DNA of 8,106 nt from an uncultured Eubacteriales bacterium (GTDB lineage Bacteria; Bacillota; Clostridia; UMGS1810), in NCBI GenBank assembly GCA_900555295.1, contig USKN01000082.1, positions 1-8,106 of the forward strand, read 5' to 3'. The notes under the pieces are model-generated. The model was not told the DNA's origin. It worked only from the letters and a program-made list of their open reading frames with translations, and made no database searches. The position numbers and the translations under genes are program-made. Shown here piece by piece: positions 1 through 5,832 of this stretch; position 1 is the stretch's first letter; each line of letters opens with the position of its first letter.

Positions 1-1
1 C

Positions 2-97
2 GTACTTGAAGTAAATAAAGCCGAAAGGCATATTCGCGGAGGTATGGCTACAAAAGAAAAATACCAAAAATACCGCACTGCAGCAGGAAAAATGTAA
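2..97 (+). CDS. C-terminal end of an unrecognised plus-strand gene (partial)
   Basis: Reading from base 2, an open frame of 31 codons ends at a TAA (95-97), immediately before an intergenic hairpin. The peptide is basic, with a HIRGG stretch followed by a Lys/Tyr-rich tail ending in AAGKM. I do not recognise the family from so short a tail. It is called coding because the frame is open to the window edge, ends just before a good terminator, and converges on the minus-strand operon. The other two plus frames give no better candidate: frame 1 stops at once, at bases 7-9. The start and most of the gene lie outside the window. No function is proposed. Confidence 0.55.
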   Translation, partial: VLEVNKAERHIRGGMATKEKYQKYRTAAGKM

Positions 98-110
98 AAT
101 AGAATAAAAT

Positions 111-150
111 AAAAATCAGCCAAAAACGTTCTTGTTTTCGACTGATTTTT
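111..150. terminator. Bidirectional intrinsic terminator between convergent genes
   Basis: The arms AAAAATCAG (111-119) and CTGATTTTT (142-150) pair perfectly over 9 bp. They are followed inward by an interrupted stem (AAAAC against GTTTT, with two mismatches) and a small loop around GTTCTT. On the plus strand the hairpin is followed by a T-rich run after 150. On the minus strand it is followed by TTTTTATTTTATT. It lies 13 bp after the plus-strand stop and 24 bp after the hydrogenase stop on the minus strand, so it can serve both genes. The stem is AT-rich, so termination strength is uncertain. Confidence 0.8.
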
Positions 151-174
151 AATTTTATTTTTATATTACTAAAA

Positions 175-1620
175 TTATTGTTTTAAATGTTCGAGTACTC
201 TAACCGAATCGGTTATTGTTTTTTCCAATGCCTCTTTACCGTAAGTGTCAACTTCCTTTTTGTTTTTTTCACCGTGGGTTAAGCATCCGGCTCCACCTAT
301 ACAGCCGCCTACACACGCCATACCCTCAATAAAATTATTGGGAAGTATACCTTTATTGGCTTTAAGCAAAGCCATTCTACACTCCTCAATACCGTCACAC
401 GATATAGGTTTAAAATCGGAGTCGTCTATATTCTGTTCTATTAATGCCTGCCTTACAGCATCGGTAAGTCCGCCGCTGCGCGCAAATATTCTTCCAAAGT
501 ATGACGCATTATCAAGCACATCTTCACCGAGTTCACGTATTTCAATATCCTTACTGTCAAAAAGTGCCTGGAGTTCCTCAAATGTTATAACACTGTCAAC
601 ATACGGGCGAACCTCATCTTTTTGATATTCAGCCTTTTTAGCGGTACAAGGACCTATAAATACAATTTTAGAGTCTTTATCTATACTCTTTATATATTTT
701 GAAATTGTAGCCGCCGGCGAAAGATTATGTGATATATCCTTAACCAATGCAGGAAAATACTTATGGATATAATCTACAAATGCCGGACAGCATGAACTTG
801 TTAAAAAGCCTTTTTCTTTTAACTCTTTTGATTCGGCAAGCGCTACCATATCGGCACCGAGCGCCGCCTCAATTACCGTGTAAAAGCCGAGCTTTTTTAT
901 ACCGCTTATAACCTGACCGAGCTTTGCATATGAAAACTGACTTGATATTGACGGTGCAACAACCGCATATACTTTATGTTTTTTGTTGTTTTCACTCTTT
1001 TTAATTAAATCTATAACATTTAAAATATACGATTTATCGGCAATAGCGCCAAACGGACACTGATAAACACAAGCACCGCATGAAATACATTTATCGTTAT
1101 CTATATGAGCCGCCTTATTCTCACCCATATGAATAGCCTTTATTTTACAAGCATTCTCACACGGCCTTTTACGGTTAATAATAGCCGAATAAGGACATAC
1201 TTTTGAACAGGCACCGCAGTTTACACACTTTGATTTGTCAATGTGCGCTTTTTGATGTTCGTCAAAAGTTATCGCGTCAAAACGGCACACATCTTCACAT
1301 CTGTGCGCAATACAGCCGCGGCATACTTCGGTTACGTCGTATCCGCTGACAGGACATTCATCGCATGCAATATCTATAACTTCAATAACATTTGGGTTTG
1401 TATGATCGCCTCCCATAGCTACTTTCATTCTCTCAAGTACAATTGCACGTTCCTTGTATATACAGCAGCGCATTGTTGATTCACCGTCAGGAACAATAAT
1501 TTTAGGAATATCGGGCATTTCCTCCGTGAGTGTATCGTTCCACGCGCGGCGGGCAACCTCGCGCAGTATTTTGTATTTTAAATGTTGCACTTTGGTGTCA
1601 AATTTTCTTATTTTATTCAT
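175..1620 (-). CDS. Monomeric [FeFe]-hydrogenase, group B type, with ferredoxin-like N-terminus
   Basis: This 481-residue protein is a probable cytoplasmic [FeFe]-hydrogenase (2H+ + 2e- to H2, probably ferredoxin-linked). All three H-cluster motifs are visible: TSSCCPAF (274-281), IGPCTAKKAE (322-331) and EGMACVGGCIGG (432-443). The four H-cluster cysteines are therefore C277, C325, C436 and C440. C278, the proton-relay cysteine position, is kept. The group A MPC methionine is G323, while the Met of ExMxC is kept (M434). Those variants fit group B rather than classic group A HydA. The N-terminal part has two canonical CxxCxxCxxxC clusters (C132-C142 and C178-C188) and extra cysteines at 52, 53, 86, 89, 100, 103, 108, 112, 154 and 158, enough for at least one more Fe-S cluster. 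The start is supported by GGGAG at 1631-1635 on the complementary strand. The gene begins 19 bp after the phosphatase stop and is the last gene before the terminator. Group B enzymes are little characterised, so H2 production is inferred. Confidence 0.92.
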   Translation of the reverse strand: MNKIRKFDTKVQHLKYKILREVARRAWNDTLTEEMPDIPKIIVPDGESTMRCCIYKERAIVLERMKVAMGGDHTNPNVIEVIDIACDECPVSGYDVTEVCRGCIAHRCEDVCRFDAITFDEHQKAHIDKSKCVNCGACSKVCPYSAIINRKRPCENACKIKAIHMGENKAAHIDNDKCISCGACVYQCPFGAIADKSYILNVIDLIKKSENNKKHKVYAVVAPSISSQFSYAKLGQVISGIKKLGFYTVIEAALGADMVALAESKELKEKGFLTSSCCPAFVDYIHKYFPALVKDISHNLSPAATISKYIKSIDKDSKIVFIGPCTAKKAEYQKDEVRPYVDSVITFEELQALFDSKDIEIRELGEDVLDNASYFGRIFARSGGLTDAVRQALIEQNIDDSDFKPISCDGIEECRMALLKANKGILPNNFIEGMACVGGCIGGAGCLTHGEKNKKEVDTYGKEALEKTITDSVRVLEHLKQ

Positions 1621-1639
1621 CTTTTTATCACTCCCAATG

Positions 1640-2812
1640 TTAAAAATAACTTACCTTAATTCGCTTACCCATCTTTTTAAGACACTCGGACAATTCCGAA
1701 ACAAGGTTCATTTTTATATTAAAGTTTATAGGTAAATCCGGATTTTGATGAGCCGGATTAATTGCTCTGCCCACAAAAAAGTTTATATCGGTAGCCTCCT
1801 CAAACAAAAGACGCGATATCATAGACGCGCCGTCGCGTTTGTAGCTCCAATCCTGATATGACTCATTGTCGGCAAGATAATCTTTTGCGTATTCCAAAAC
1901 CTTGTTTATTGTTATAACACCTTCGGTGACAAGGTCTACACCCTCAATTTCGGCTGTGGGCGGTATACTTAAATCTTCAAAATTAAGGCTTGGTTTAAGA
2001 GGTTTACCCAAATACTTTGCCGCAATTGTTGATGTGGTTCCGCCGCATATAATGTGTTTGCCCTCTTTTGAGAAAAAAAGCGACATCATTTTGTTACAGT
2101 CATCTCTGTTTGACGGCGGTCCGAAAAGCAAATTCATAGGTTCTCTTTTTCTTATGCGCACAACGCATACAGTTGTATCGTCACCCGGTTTCATACCGTA
2201 CAGCTCATTGCATCTGTCAAGCAAAACTGTAGCAAGAGTTTTTGCGGTAAACCCAACAGAATAAAAAGTTTCCATATACTCGGCAATTTCTTTTCTGTCC
2301 CATCCAAAATTAAGAGTTGTGCCTACCCCGGCGTGTACGCATCCATCGCTCATTGCAATAAATATATCACCCTCACGAAGCTGAACGGTTGATTTATATA
2401 TCTTTTTTCCGTCTATATTCATTTCGGATTTGGCATATTCGGTATTTTTGCCGTCACGCAAAAGTATAACGTGCGGATTGTCATATTGTATTATTTCAAG
2501 CTCACGGCTGTCCTTAATACGCATAATTGTAAATGTGGAATATGCAACACCGCGCACCGAACATACGGGAAGTGTTGCCGCAATTGTGGATACACAGTCT
2601 TCAAGTTTTAGTCCCTCGGCAATCATTGTTGATATTATTTTAGATGTCAGTGTAGACAAAATGCTTGCCTTTACACCGCTGCCCAATCCGTCTGCAAGTA
2701 CAATAACGGTCGAGTTATCGTCTTGCTCAATTATATCTATATGGTCGCCGCAAAGTTGCTCGCCAACGTGGTTTAAGCTTTTATATCCTATTTCCGCACA
2801 CAGATTATTCAT
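1640..2812 (-). CDS. SpoIIE/PP2C-family Ser/Thr protein phosphatase with extra C-terminal region
   Basis: This 390-residue soluble protein shows no signal peptide or membrane segment. Residues about 1-220 form a PP2C/SpoIIE phosphatase domain. Metal-binding acidic motifs are present: GD at 22-23, ADGLGSG at 40-46 (D41), MSDG at 154-157 (D156) and GDDTT at 210-214 (D211, D212). It should be a Mn/Mg-dependent phosphoserine/threonine phosphatase. Residues about 225-390 form an additional region with a GGTTST segment (257-262) that I cannot assign to a family. The ATG overlaps the end of the hydS-like gene by 8 bp, with its own AGGAG at 2823-2827, so the two are translationally coupled. Because HydS has no output domain of its own, this phosphatase is the natural effector. 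SpoIIE-type phosphatases usually act on anti-sigma-factor antagonists or regulatory phosphoproteins, but no such partner is in the window, so the substrate is unknown. Confidence 0.88.
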   Translation of the reverse strand: MNNLCAEIGYKSLNHVGEQLCGDHIDIIEQDDNSTVIVLADGLGSGVKASILSTLTSKIISTMIAEGLKLEDCVSTIAATLPVCSVRGVAYSTFTIMRIKDSRELEIIQYDNPHVILLRDGKNTEYAKSEMNIDGKKIYKSTVQLREGDIFIAMSDGCVHAGVGTTLNFGWDRKEIAEYMETFYSVGFTAKTLATVLLDRCNELYGMKPGDDTTVCVVRIRKREPMNLLFGPPSNRDDCNKMMSLFFSKEGKHIICGGTTSTIAAKYLGKPLKPSLNFEDLSIPPTAEIEGVDLVTEGVITINKVLEYAKDYLADNESYQDWSYKRDGASMISRLLFEEATDINFFVGRAINPAHQNPDLPINFNIKMNLVSELSECLKKMGKRIKVSYF

Positions 2813-4481
2813 CTGAAATCGACTCCTTTAATTTTGTAAGCGCTATTTTTGTTTCTGCCGCGGTTTCACCCAAAAGCGACGCAATTTCCTGTACAATACG
2901 CATTTGCTTATCAACTACATTATCGGCTGTTTCAACAGTTTGACGGCTTATATCTTCTTTACGCCTTTTTTGAAGTTCTTCATCTGTTATATCACGCATA
3001 ATACAGATTATAATTCGGTAATCTTTGTCAAATACAACCGTCTGTTCAATGTATTTGTCATACTCGGCAAGATAAGTATGCTTATTACGCACACCGCGCC
3101 CCCCGTTTAACACATCATTAAACACTTTTGTATCAAGTACACGCACAACAGGTTCTCCCATTACATCCGACGCTTTTGATACATTTATAATATTAAGCGC
3201 CGCACGGTTAATCTGCTGAACCTCCAAATCTTCGTTAAGTACCAAAATACCGTTTGGAGTGTTATTTATTATATTATCTGAAAATGTTTCGGCTTTTTCT
3301 TTTAAGAAAGGCAAACACATTGAGCTATCGGCTTTACCCTGATATATGGCAATTGCTTTTTCACGGCAAGTATTGTAACCGCATGAGCCGCAGTTTAATT
3401 CGTCTTCTTTTTTTGTTTTGCCCATTTTCTTTAAAATAGTCACAATTTCATCTTCGCTCGGCTGTGAAAGTTTGCGCATTATAGGCTCAAAATTTTTGCG
3501 AATTTCAAGGCTGTCCGGTTCGTTTGTTTCAAAGTCAAGTTTACCTGCATATCTGTTTACAGCAATATAATCGTTTACAGGCATACGGTGATATTTTTCC
3601 ATAACTGGACCGCTTATGCAGCTGCCGCTGCACGCCGACATTTCTATAAAACATTTATGAATTTTTCCGCTTTCAATATCTTTAAGCGCCGCAATGCAAT
3701 TATCAACGCCATCTATAACCAAATATGTGTAATCATCGGGCTTTTCGGTCATAGTTTTAAGAATACCACCCGACGTCGGGAAAAACCTTGCACGGCTTTT
3801 TTCGGTGCTGTCTACATTGTGTTCAAGAGTAATGTTTTTTTCGGCAAACATTTGGGTAAGTTCCTCAAATGTTAAAACAGCGTCTGTAATACCTTTATAA
3901 TAATCTGCCTCGTCTTTTTTTGCAACGCAAGGTCCTATAAACACGGTTTTGGCATTTGGATAACGTTTTTTAATATCGGAGCAATGCGCCTGCATAGGCG
4001 ACATAACATCTGCAAGATAAGGCAAAACAGACGGAAAATACTTTTGAACAAGTAAATTAACACTGTGACAGCACGATGAAATAATTATATCTCTTGTATG
4101 TTCATCAAGCATACGCTCATATTCTTTTTTTACAATGGTGGCCCCTATTGCCGTTTCTTCCGCATCGGCAAAGCCAAGCTGTTTTAGGGCTTTTCTCATT
4201 TCGTCTATTCCCACACCGTCATAATTTGCAATAAAAGACGGCGCAATGCTTGCAATAACAGGCTCGCCGCTTTGCATTAATACCCTAACTTGCTCCGTAC
4301 CGTCGGCAATTTCCTTTGCGTTCTGGGGACAGACTACAAAACATTGCCCGCATAAAATACATTCGTTGCCTACAATATGCGCCTGGTTCCCTGAAAATTT
4401 AATTGATTTTACAGGGCAATGGCGTATACATTTATAACAGTTTTTACAATTTGATTTTTTAAGCTTTAAAAAATCCGACAT
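2805..4481 (-). CDS. hydS: HydS-like sensory [FeFe]-hydrogenase with Fe-S and PAS domains
   Basis: The 558 residues read in order: two [4Fe-4S] ferredoxin motifs (C12, C15, C18, C22; C41, C44, C47, C51), an H-cluster domain (about 70-300), a CxxCGxxxC Fe-S domain (C364, C367, C372, C389), a PAS-like domain (about 398-500) and a charged helical tail (about 500-558). The H-cluster motifs are SSCCHS (135-140), IGPCVAKKDE (182-191) and EMSACSGSC (280-288), giving ligands C137, C185, C284 and C288. The proline after CC is His, the MPC methionine is G183 and the ExMxC methionine is S282. The last two replacements match those reported for sensory HydS proteins such as that of Thermotoga maritima. 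No kinase, GGDEF or chemotaxis domain is attached. The likely role is sensing H2 or redox state and passing the signal to the phosphatase, whose start overlaps this stop. GGAGGG at 4489-4494 supports the start. The association with a phosphatase suggests the group C3 class, but that assignment is inferred. Confidence 0.9.
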   Translation of the reverse strand: MSDFLKLKKSNCKNCYKCIRHCPVKSIKFSGNQAHIVGNECILCGQCFVVCPQNAKEIADGTEQVRVLMQSGEPVIASIAPSFIANYDGVGIDEMRKALKQLGFADAEETAIGATIVKKEYERMLDEHTRDIIISSCCHSVNLLVQKYFPSVLPYLADVMSPMQAHCSDIKKRYPNAKTVFIGPCVAKKDEADYYKGITDAVLTFEELTQMFAEKNITLEHNVDSTEKSRARFFPTSGGILKTMTEKPDDYTYLVIDGVDNCIAALKDIESGKIHKCFIEMSACSGSCISGPVMEKYHRMPVNDYIAVNRYAGKLDFETNEPDSLEIRKNFEPIMRKLSQPSEDEIVTILKKMGKTKKEDELNCGSCGYNTCREKAIAIYQGKADSSMCLPFLKEKAETFSDNIINNTPNGILVLNEDLEVQQINRAALNIINVSKASDVMGEPVVRVLDTKVFNDVLNGGRGVRNKHTYLAEYDKYIEQTVVFDKDYRIIICIMRDITDEELQKRRKEDISRQTVETADNVVDKQMRIVQEIASLLGETAAETKIALTKLKESISDE

Positions 4482-4484
4482 TTA

Positions 4485-4742
4485 TCAGCCCTCCGCTTTA
4501 ACTTTGTCAAGTATGTTGGTTTTAAAAAATTCATCAAAATTATGTACCGTAACACCGGTATGTACTATATCATCAACTGTAATTGTTACACCGTCACGAT
4601 TGCATTTACCCGTACAAAACGAACCGGCCAGCGCAACTGTGTTTTCAAGGTGATTATCTTCTACTGCTTTTTTTATTAAATCAACAATTTCGTGCGAACC
4701 TTTTATGTGGCACGAACTGCCTATACAAATTTGTACAACCAT
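4485..4742 (-). CDS. Small thioredoxin-fold [2Fe-2S] ferredoxin, NuoE C-terminal-like (copy 2)
   Basis: This 85-residue stand-alone protein resembles the C-terminal domain of NuoE/HydC. The four cluster ligands follow the family pattern C-x4-C then C-x3-C: C6 and C11 in CIGSSC, and C43 and C47 in FCTGKC. The protein lacks the N-terminal helical domain of true NuoE, so it is a thioredoxin-like ferredoxin rather than a full complex subunit. Its probable role is one-electron transfer, or docking to the neighbouring hydrogenase proteins. It is clearly paralogous to the next upstream gene, with the same CIGSSCHIKGS start and the same NEFF/DEFF-x-NIL ending. AGGAGA at 4751-4756 places the start. 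The stop is only 3 bp before the hydS-like start, so the two are coupled. Which protein it donates to is not shown by the sequence. Confidence 0.87.
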   Translation of the reverse strand: MVVQICIGSSCHIKGSHEIVDLIKKAVEDNHLENTVALAGSFCTGKCNRDGVTITVDDIVHTGVTVHNFDEFFKTNILDKVKAEG

Positions 4743-4756
4743 TTATTATATCTCCT

Positions 4757-4786
4757 GTTATACGAATTGAACACAACAGAAGTCAA
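4757..4786 (-). promoter_or_regulatory. Weak candidate internal promoter overlapping the inverted repeat
   Basis: On the minus strand TTGACT (4781-4786) and TATAAC (4757-4762) are each one mismatch from the sigma-A consensus, with an 18-bp spacer. One arm of the inverted repeat fills the spacer and the other sits just upstream of the -35. Against it, a start about 7 bases downstream would fall near 4750. That would leave a leader of under 10 bases without the Shine-Dalgarno (4751-4756), so it may be chance in AT-rich DNA. Confidence 0.25.
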
Positions 4787-4803
4787 TAATCCATTGTGTT
4801 CAA
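4767..4803. repeat. Perfect 10-bp inverted repeat in the gap between the two small ferredoxin genes
   Basis: TTGAACACAA (4767-4776) and TTGTGTTCAA (4794-4803) are exact reverse complements separated by 17 bases. It lies in the only sizeable gap of the operon (4743-4820). On the transcribed minus strand it ends about 10 bases before the Shine-Dalgarno of the downstream gene and is not followed by a T-run, so it is not a normal intrinsic terminator. It could be an mRNA hairpin (processing or stability) or a protein operator. A TTGACT hexamer (4781-4786) and a TATAAC hexamer (4757-4762), 18 bp apart on the minus strand, interleave with the arms. Confidence 0.75.
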
Positions 4804-4820
4804 CTCATCTTGTTTATTTG

Positions 4821-5060
4821 TTATGCATTTTTTAAAATGTTTTTCTCAAAAAATTCATTTACCGTATCGGGCGAAACAGAATAATCTTTTCCGTCAACAG
4901 TTACGCAAACGCCGTCTTGACATCTGCCCATACAAAATGTTCCGGCAAGCTCTGTTTTATCTTTTAAGTTGTTTTGTGTAATTAAATACTGAAGCTGTTC
5001 CACAACTTGTCTTGAACCCTTAATATGGCACGAACTGCCTATACATACAGTTATTTTCAT
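4821..5060 (-). CDS. Small thioredoxin-fold [2Fe-2S] ferredoxin, NuoE C-terminal-like (copy 1)
   Basis: This 79-residue cytoplasmic protein has the four cysteine ligands of NuoE-type [2Fe-2S] domains: C6 and C11 (CIGSSC), and C44 and C48 (FCMGRC). Only the thioredoxin-like cluster domain is present. Aligned by eye with the following paralogue, just under half of the residues match, most strongly around the cysteines. A 20-base stretch coding for the first cysteine motif is identical in DNA. The differences elsewhere suggest an old tandem duplication rather than a recent one. A GGAAG-like ribosome site at about 5071-5076 precedes the ATG. It follows the phosphotransferase after 22 bp and is followed by the 78-bp gap with the inverted repeat. 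The likely role is electron carrier or partner for the co-encoded hydrogenase-type proteins, which is inferred from context. Confidence 0.87.
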   Translation of the reverse strand: MKITVCIGSSCHIKGSRQVVEQLQYLITQNNLKDKTELAGTFCMGRCQDGVCVTVDGKDYSVSPDTVNEFFEKNILKNA

Positions 5061-5082
5061 ATTTCAACAACTTCCTTTCGTA

Positions 5083-5832
5083 TTATTCGTAATCTACAAC
5101 ATCTACCCACGAAAGCAAAAATTCTCTTTCTTTGGGATTGCCTTTTACCGACTGCGAAGCCGCAACAATCGGAAGCCACTGCTGTACATATTGTTTTGCC
5201 GTATTACTCTTTTTGCAGAATAATTTAAGATATTTATCTGCGCCTTCAATATCTCCCTCAAGCCAGAACAAAAGGTATGTTCTCGCGGCGTCTGCCGAGG
5301 CATTACCCTGTGTTGCGTGCGACCAATCGAGAATATATGCCGTACCGTCATCTTTAATTATAATGTTTGACGGGTTAAAATCACCGTGGCACACTTTTGT
5401 GTGTTTTGGCATAGCCTCAAGTCTTGTATGCAAATCATAACGAGTGGTTGCGTCAAGATCTGCCTGCGAAATTTTGCTGTTCATTTTATCTTTAAGTTTG
5501 TTAAGGAGCGGAGCTTTTTTGCTGTGTACTTCAAGCTGTAAATCAACAAACAAATCAAGATATTCGTCTTTTTTGTCGGGATTTTCTTCCATAAGCTGTG
5601 CCAATGTTTTACCTTTTATATACTCGGTAACAATGGCCCATTTGCCGTCAATGGTTGTAACTTCAAGTACTTTTGGAATATTAAGACCTGTTTCCTCTAC
5701 TCTTGACTGATTAAGAGCTTCGTTTAAAACATTTGATTTTGAATAATCCTCGTTAAATACTTTAATTGCTCTGTCGCCGTCACGATAAACGGTTTTCGTG
5801 CTTCTAACACCTATAACTCTGTCAAGTTTCAT
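5083..5832 (-). CDS. APH/choline-kinase-fold phosphotransferase of unknown substrate
   Basis: This 249-residue soluble protein has the aminoglycoside-phosphotransferase (protein-kinase-like) fold. The features are an N-lobe lysine in AIKVF (K24), the catalytic loop CHGDFNPSN (148-156, with D151 and N156) and the metal-binding ILDWSHA (167-173, D169). This is the small-molecule-kinase form (HGDxxxxN) rather than the HRD loop of eukaryotic-type Ser/Thr kinases. The family includes kinases of antibiotics, choline, homoserine, sugars and thiamine, and some act on proteins. The start is firm: GGAGGT at 5841-5846 lies 8 bp upstream, and the ATG shares a base with the adhE stop (TAATG), so translation is coupled to adhE. 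Being placed in an operon with a phosphatase makes it tempting to view it as the opposing kinase, but the sequence does not show that. An antibiotic-resistance role is unlikely given the metabolic context. Confidence 0.85.
   Translation of the reverse strand: MKLDRVIGVRSTKTVYRDGDRAIKVFNEDYSKSNVLNEALNQSRVEETGLNIPKVLEVTTIDGKWAIVTEYIKGKTLAQLMEENPDKKDEYLDLFVDLQLEVHSKKAPLLNKLKDKMNSKISQADLDATTRYDLHTRLEAMPKHTKVCHGDFNPSNIIIKDDGTAYILDWSHATQGNASADAARTYLLFWLEGDIEGADKYLKLFCKKSNTAKQYVQQWLPIVAASQSVKGNPKEREFLLSWVDVVDYE

Noticed and set aside
245..625. Plus-strand open frame of 126 codons
   Set aside because: It lies wholly antisense to the hydrogenase H-cluster region, whose minus-strand motifs are unmistakable. 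The plus-strand peptide has no recognisable domain.
2805..4481. Calling this gene a catalytic hydrogenase (hydA)
   Set aside because: The Gly183 and Ser282 replacements, the His after CC, the PAS domain and the coupling to a phosphatase all point to the sensory class instead.
4767..4803. Rex operator or intrinsic terminator at the inverted repeat
   Set aside because: The usual Rex pattern is TTGTTAA-N4-TTAACAA-like with a short spacer; here the arms differ and are 17 bp apart. No T-run follows on the minus strand, so a terminator call is not supported.
5145..5351. Overlapping minus-strand frame of 68 codons inside the phosphotransferase gene
   Set aside because: It is out of frame with a gene that has intact kinase motifs. 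I saw no domain or independent support for it.
5083..5832. Aminoglycoside resistance gene
   Set aside because: Only general APH-fold motifs are present, the protein is coupled to adhE in a metabolic operon, and no mobile or resistance context is visible.
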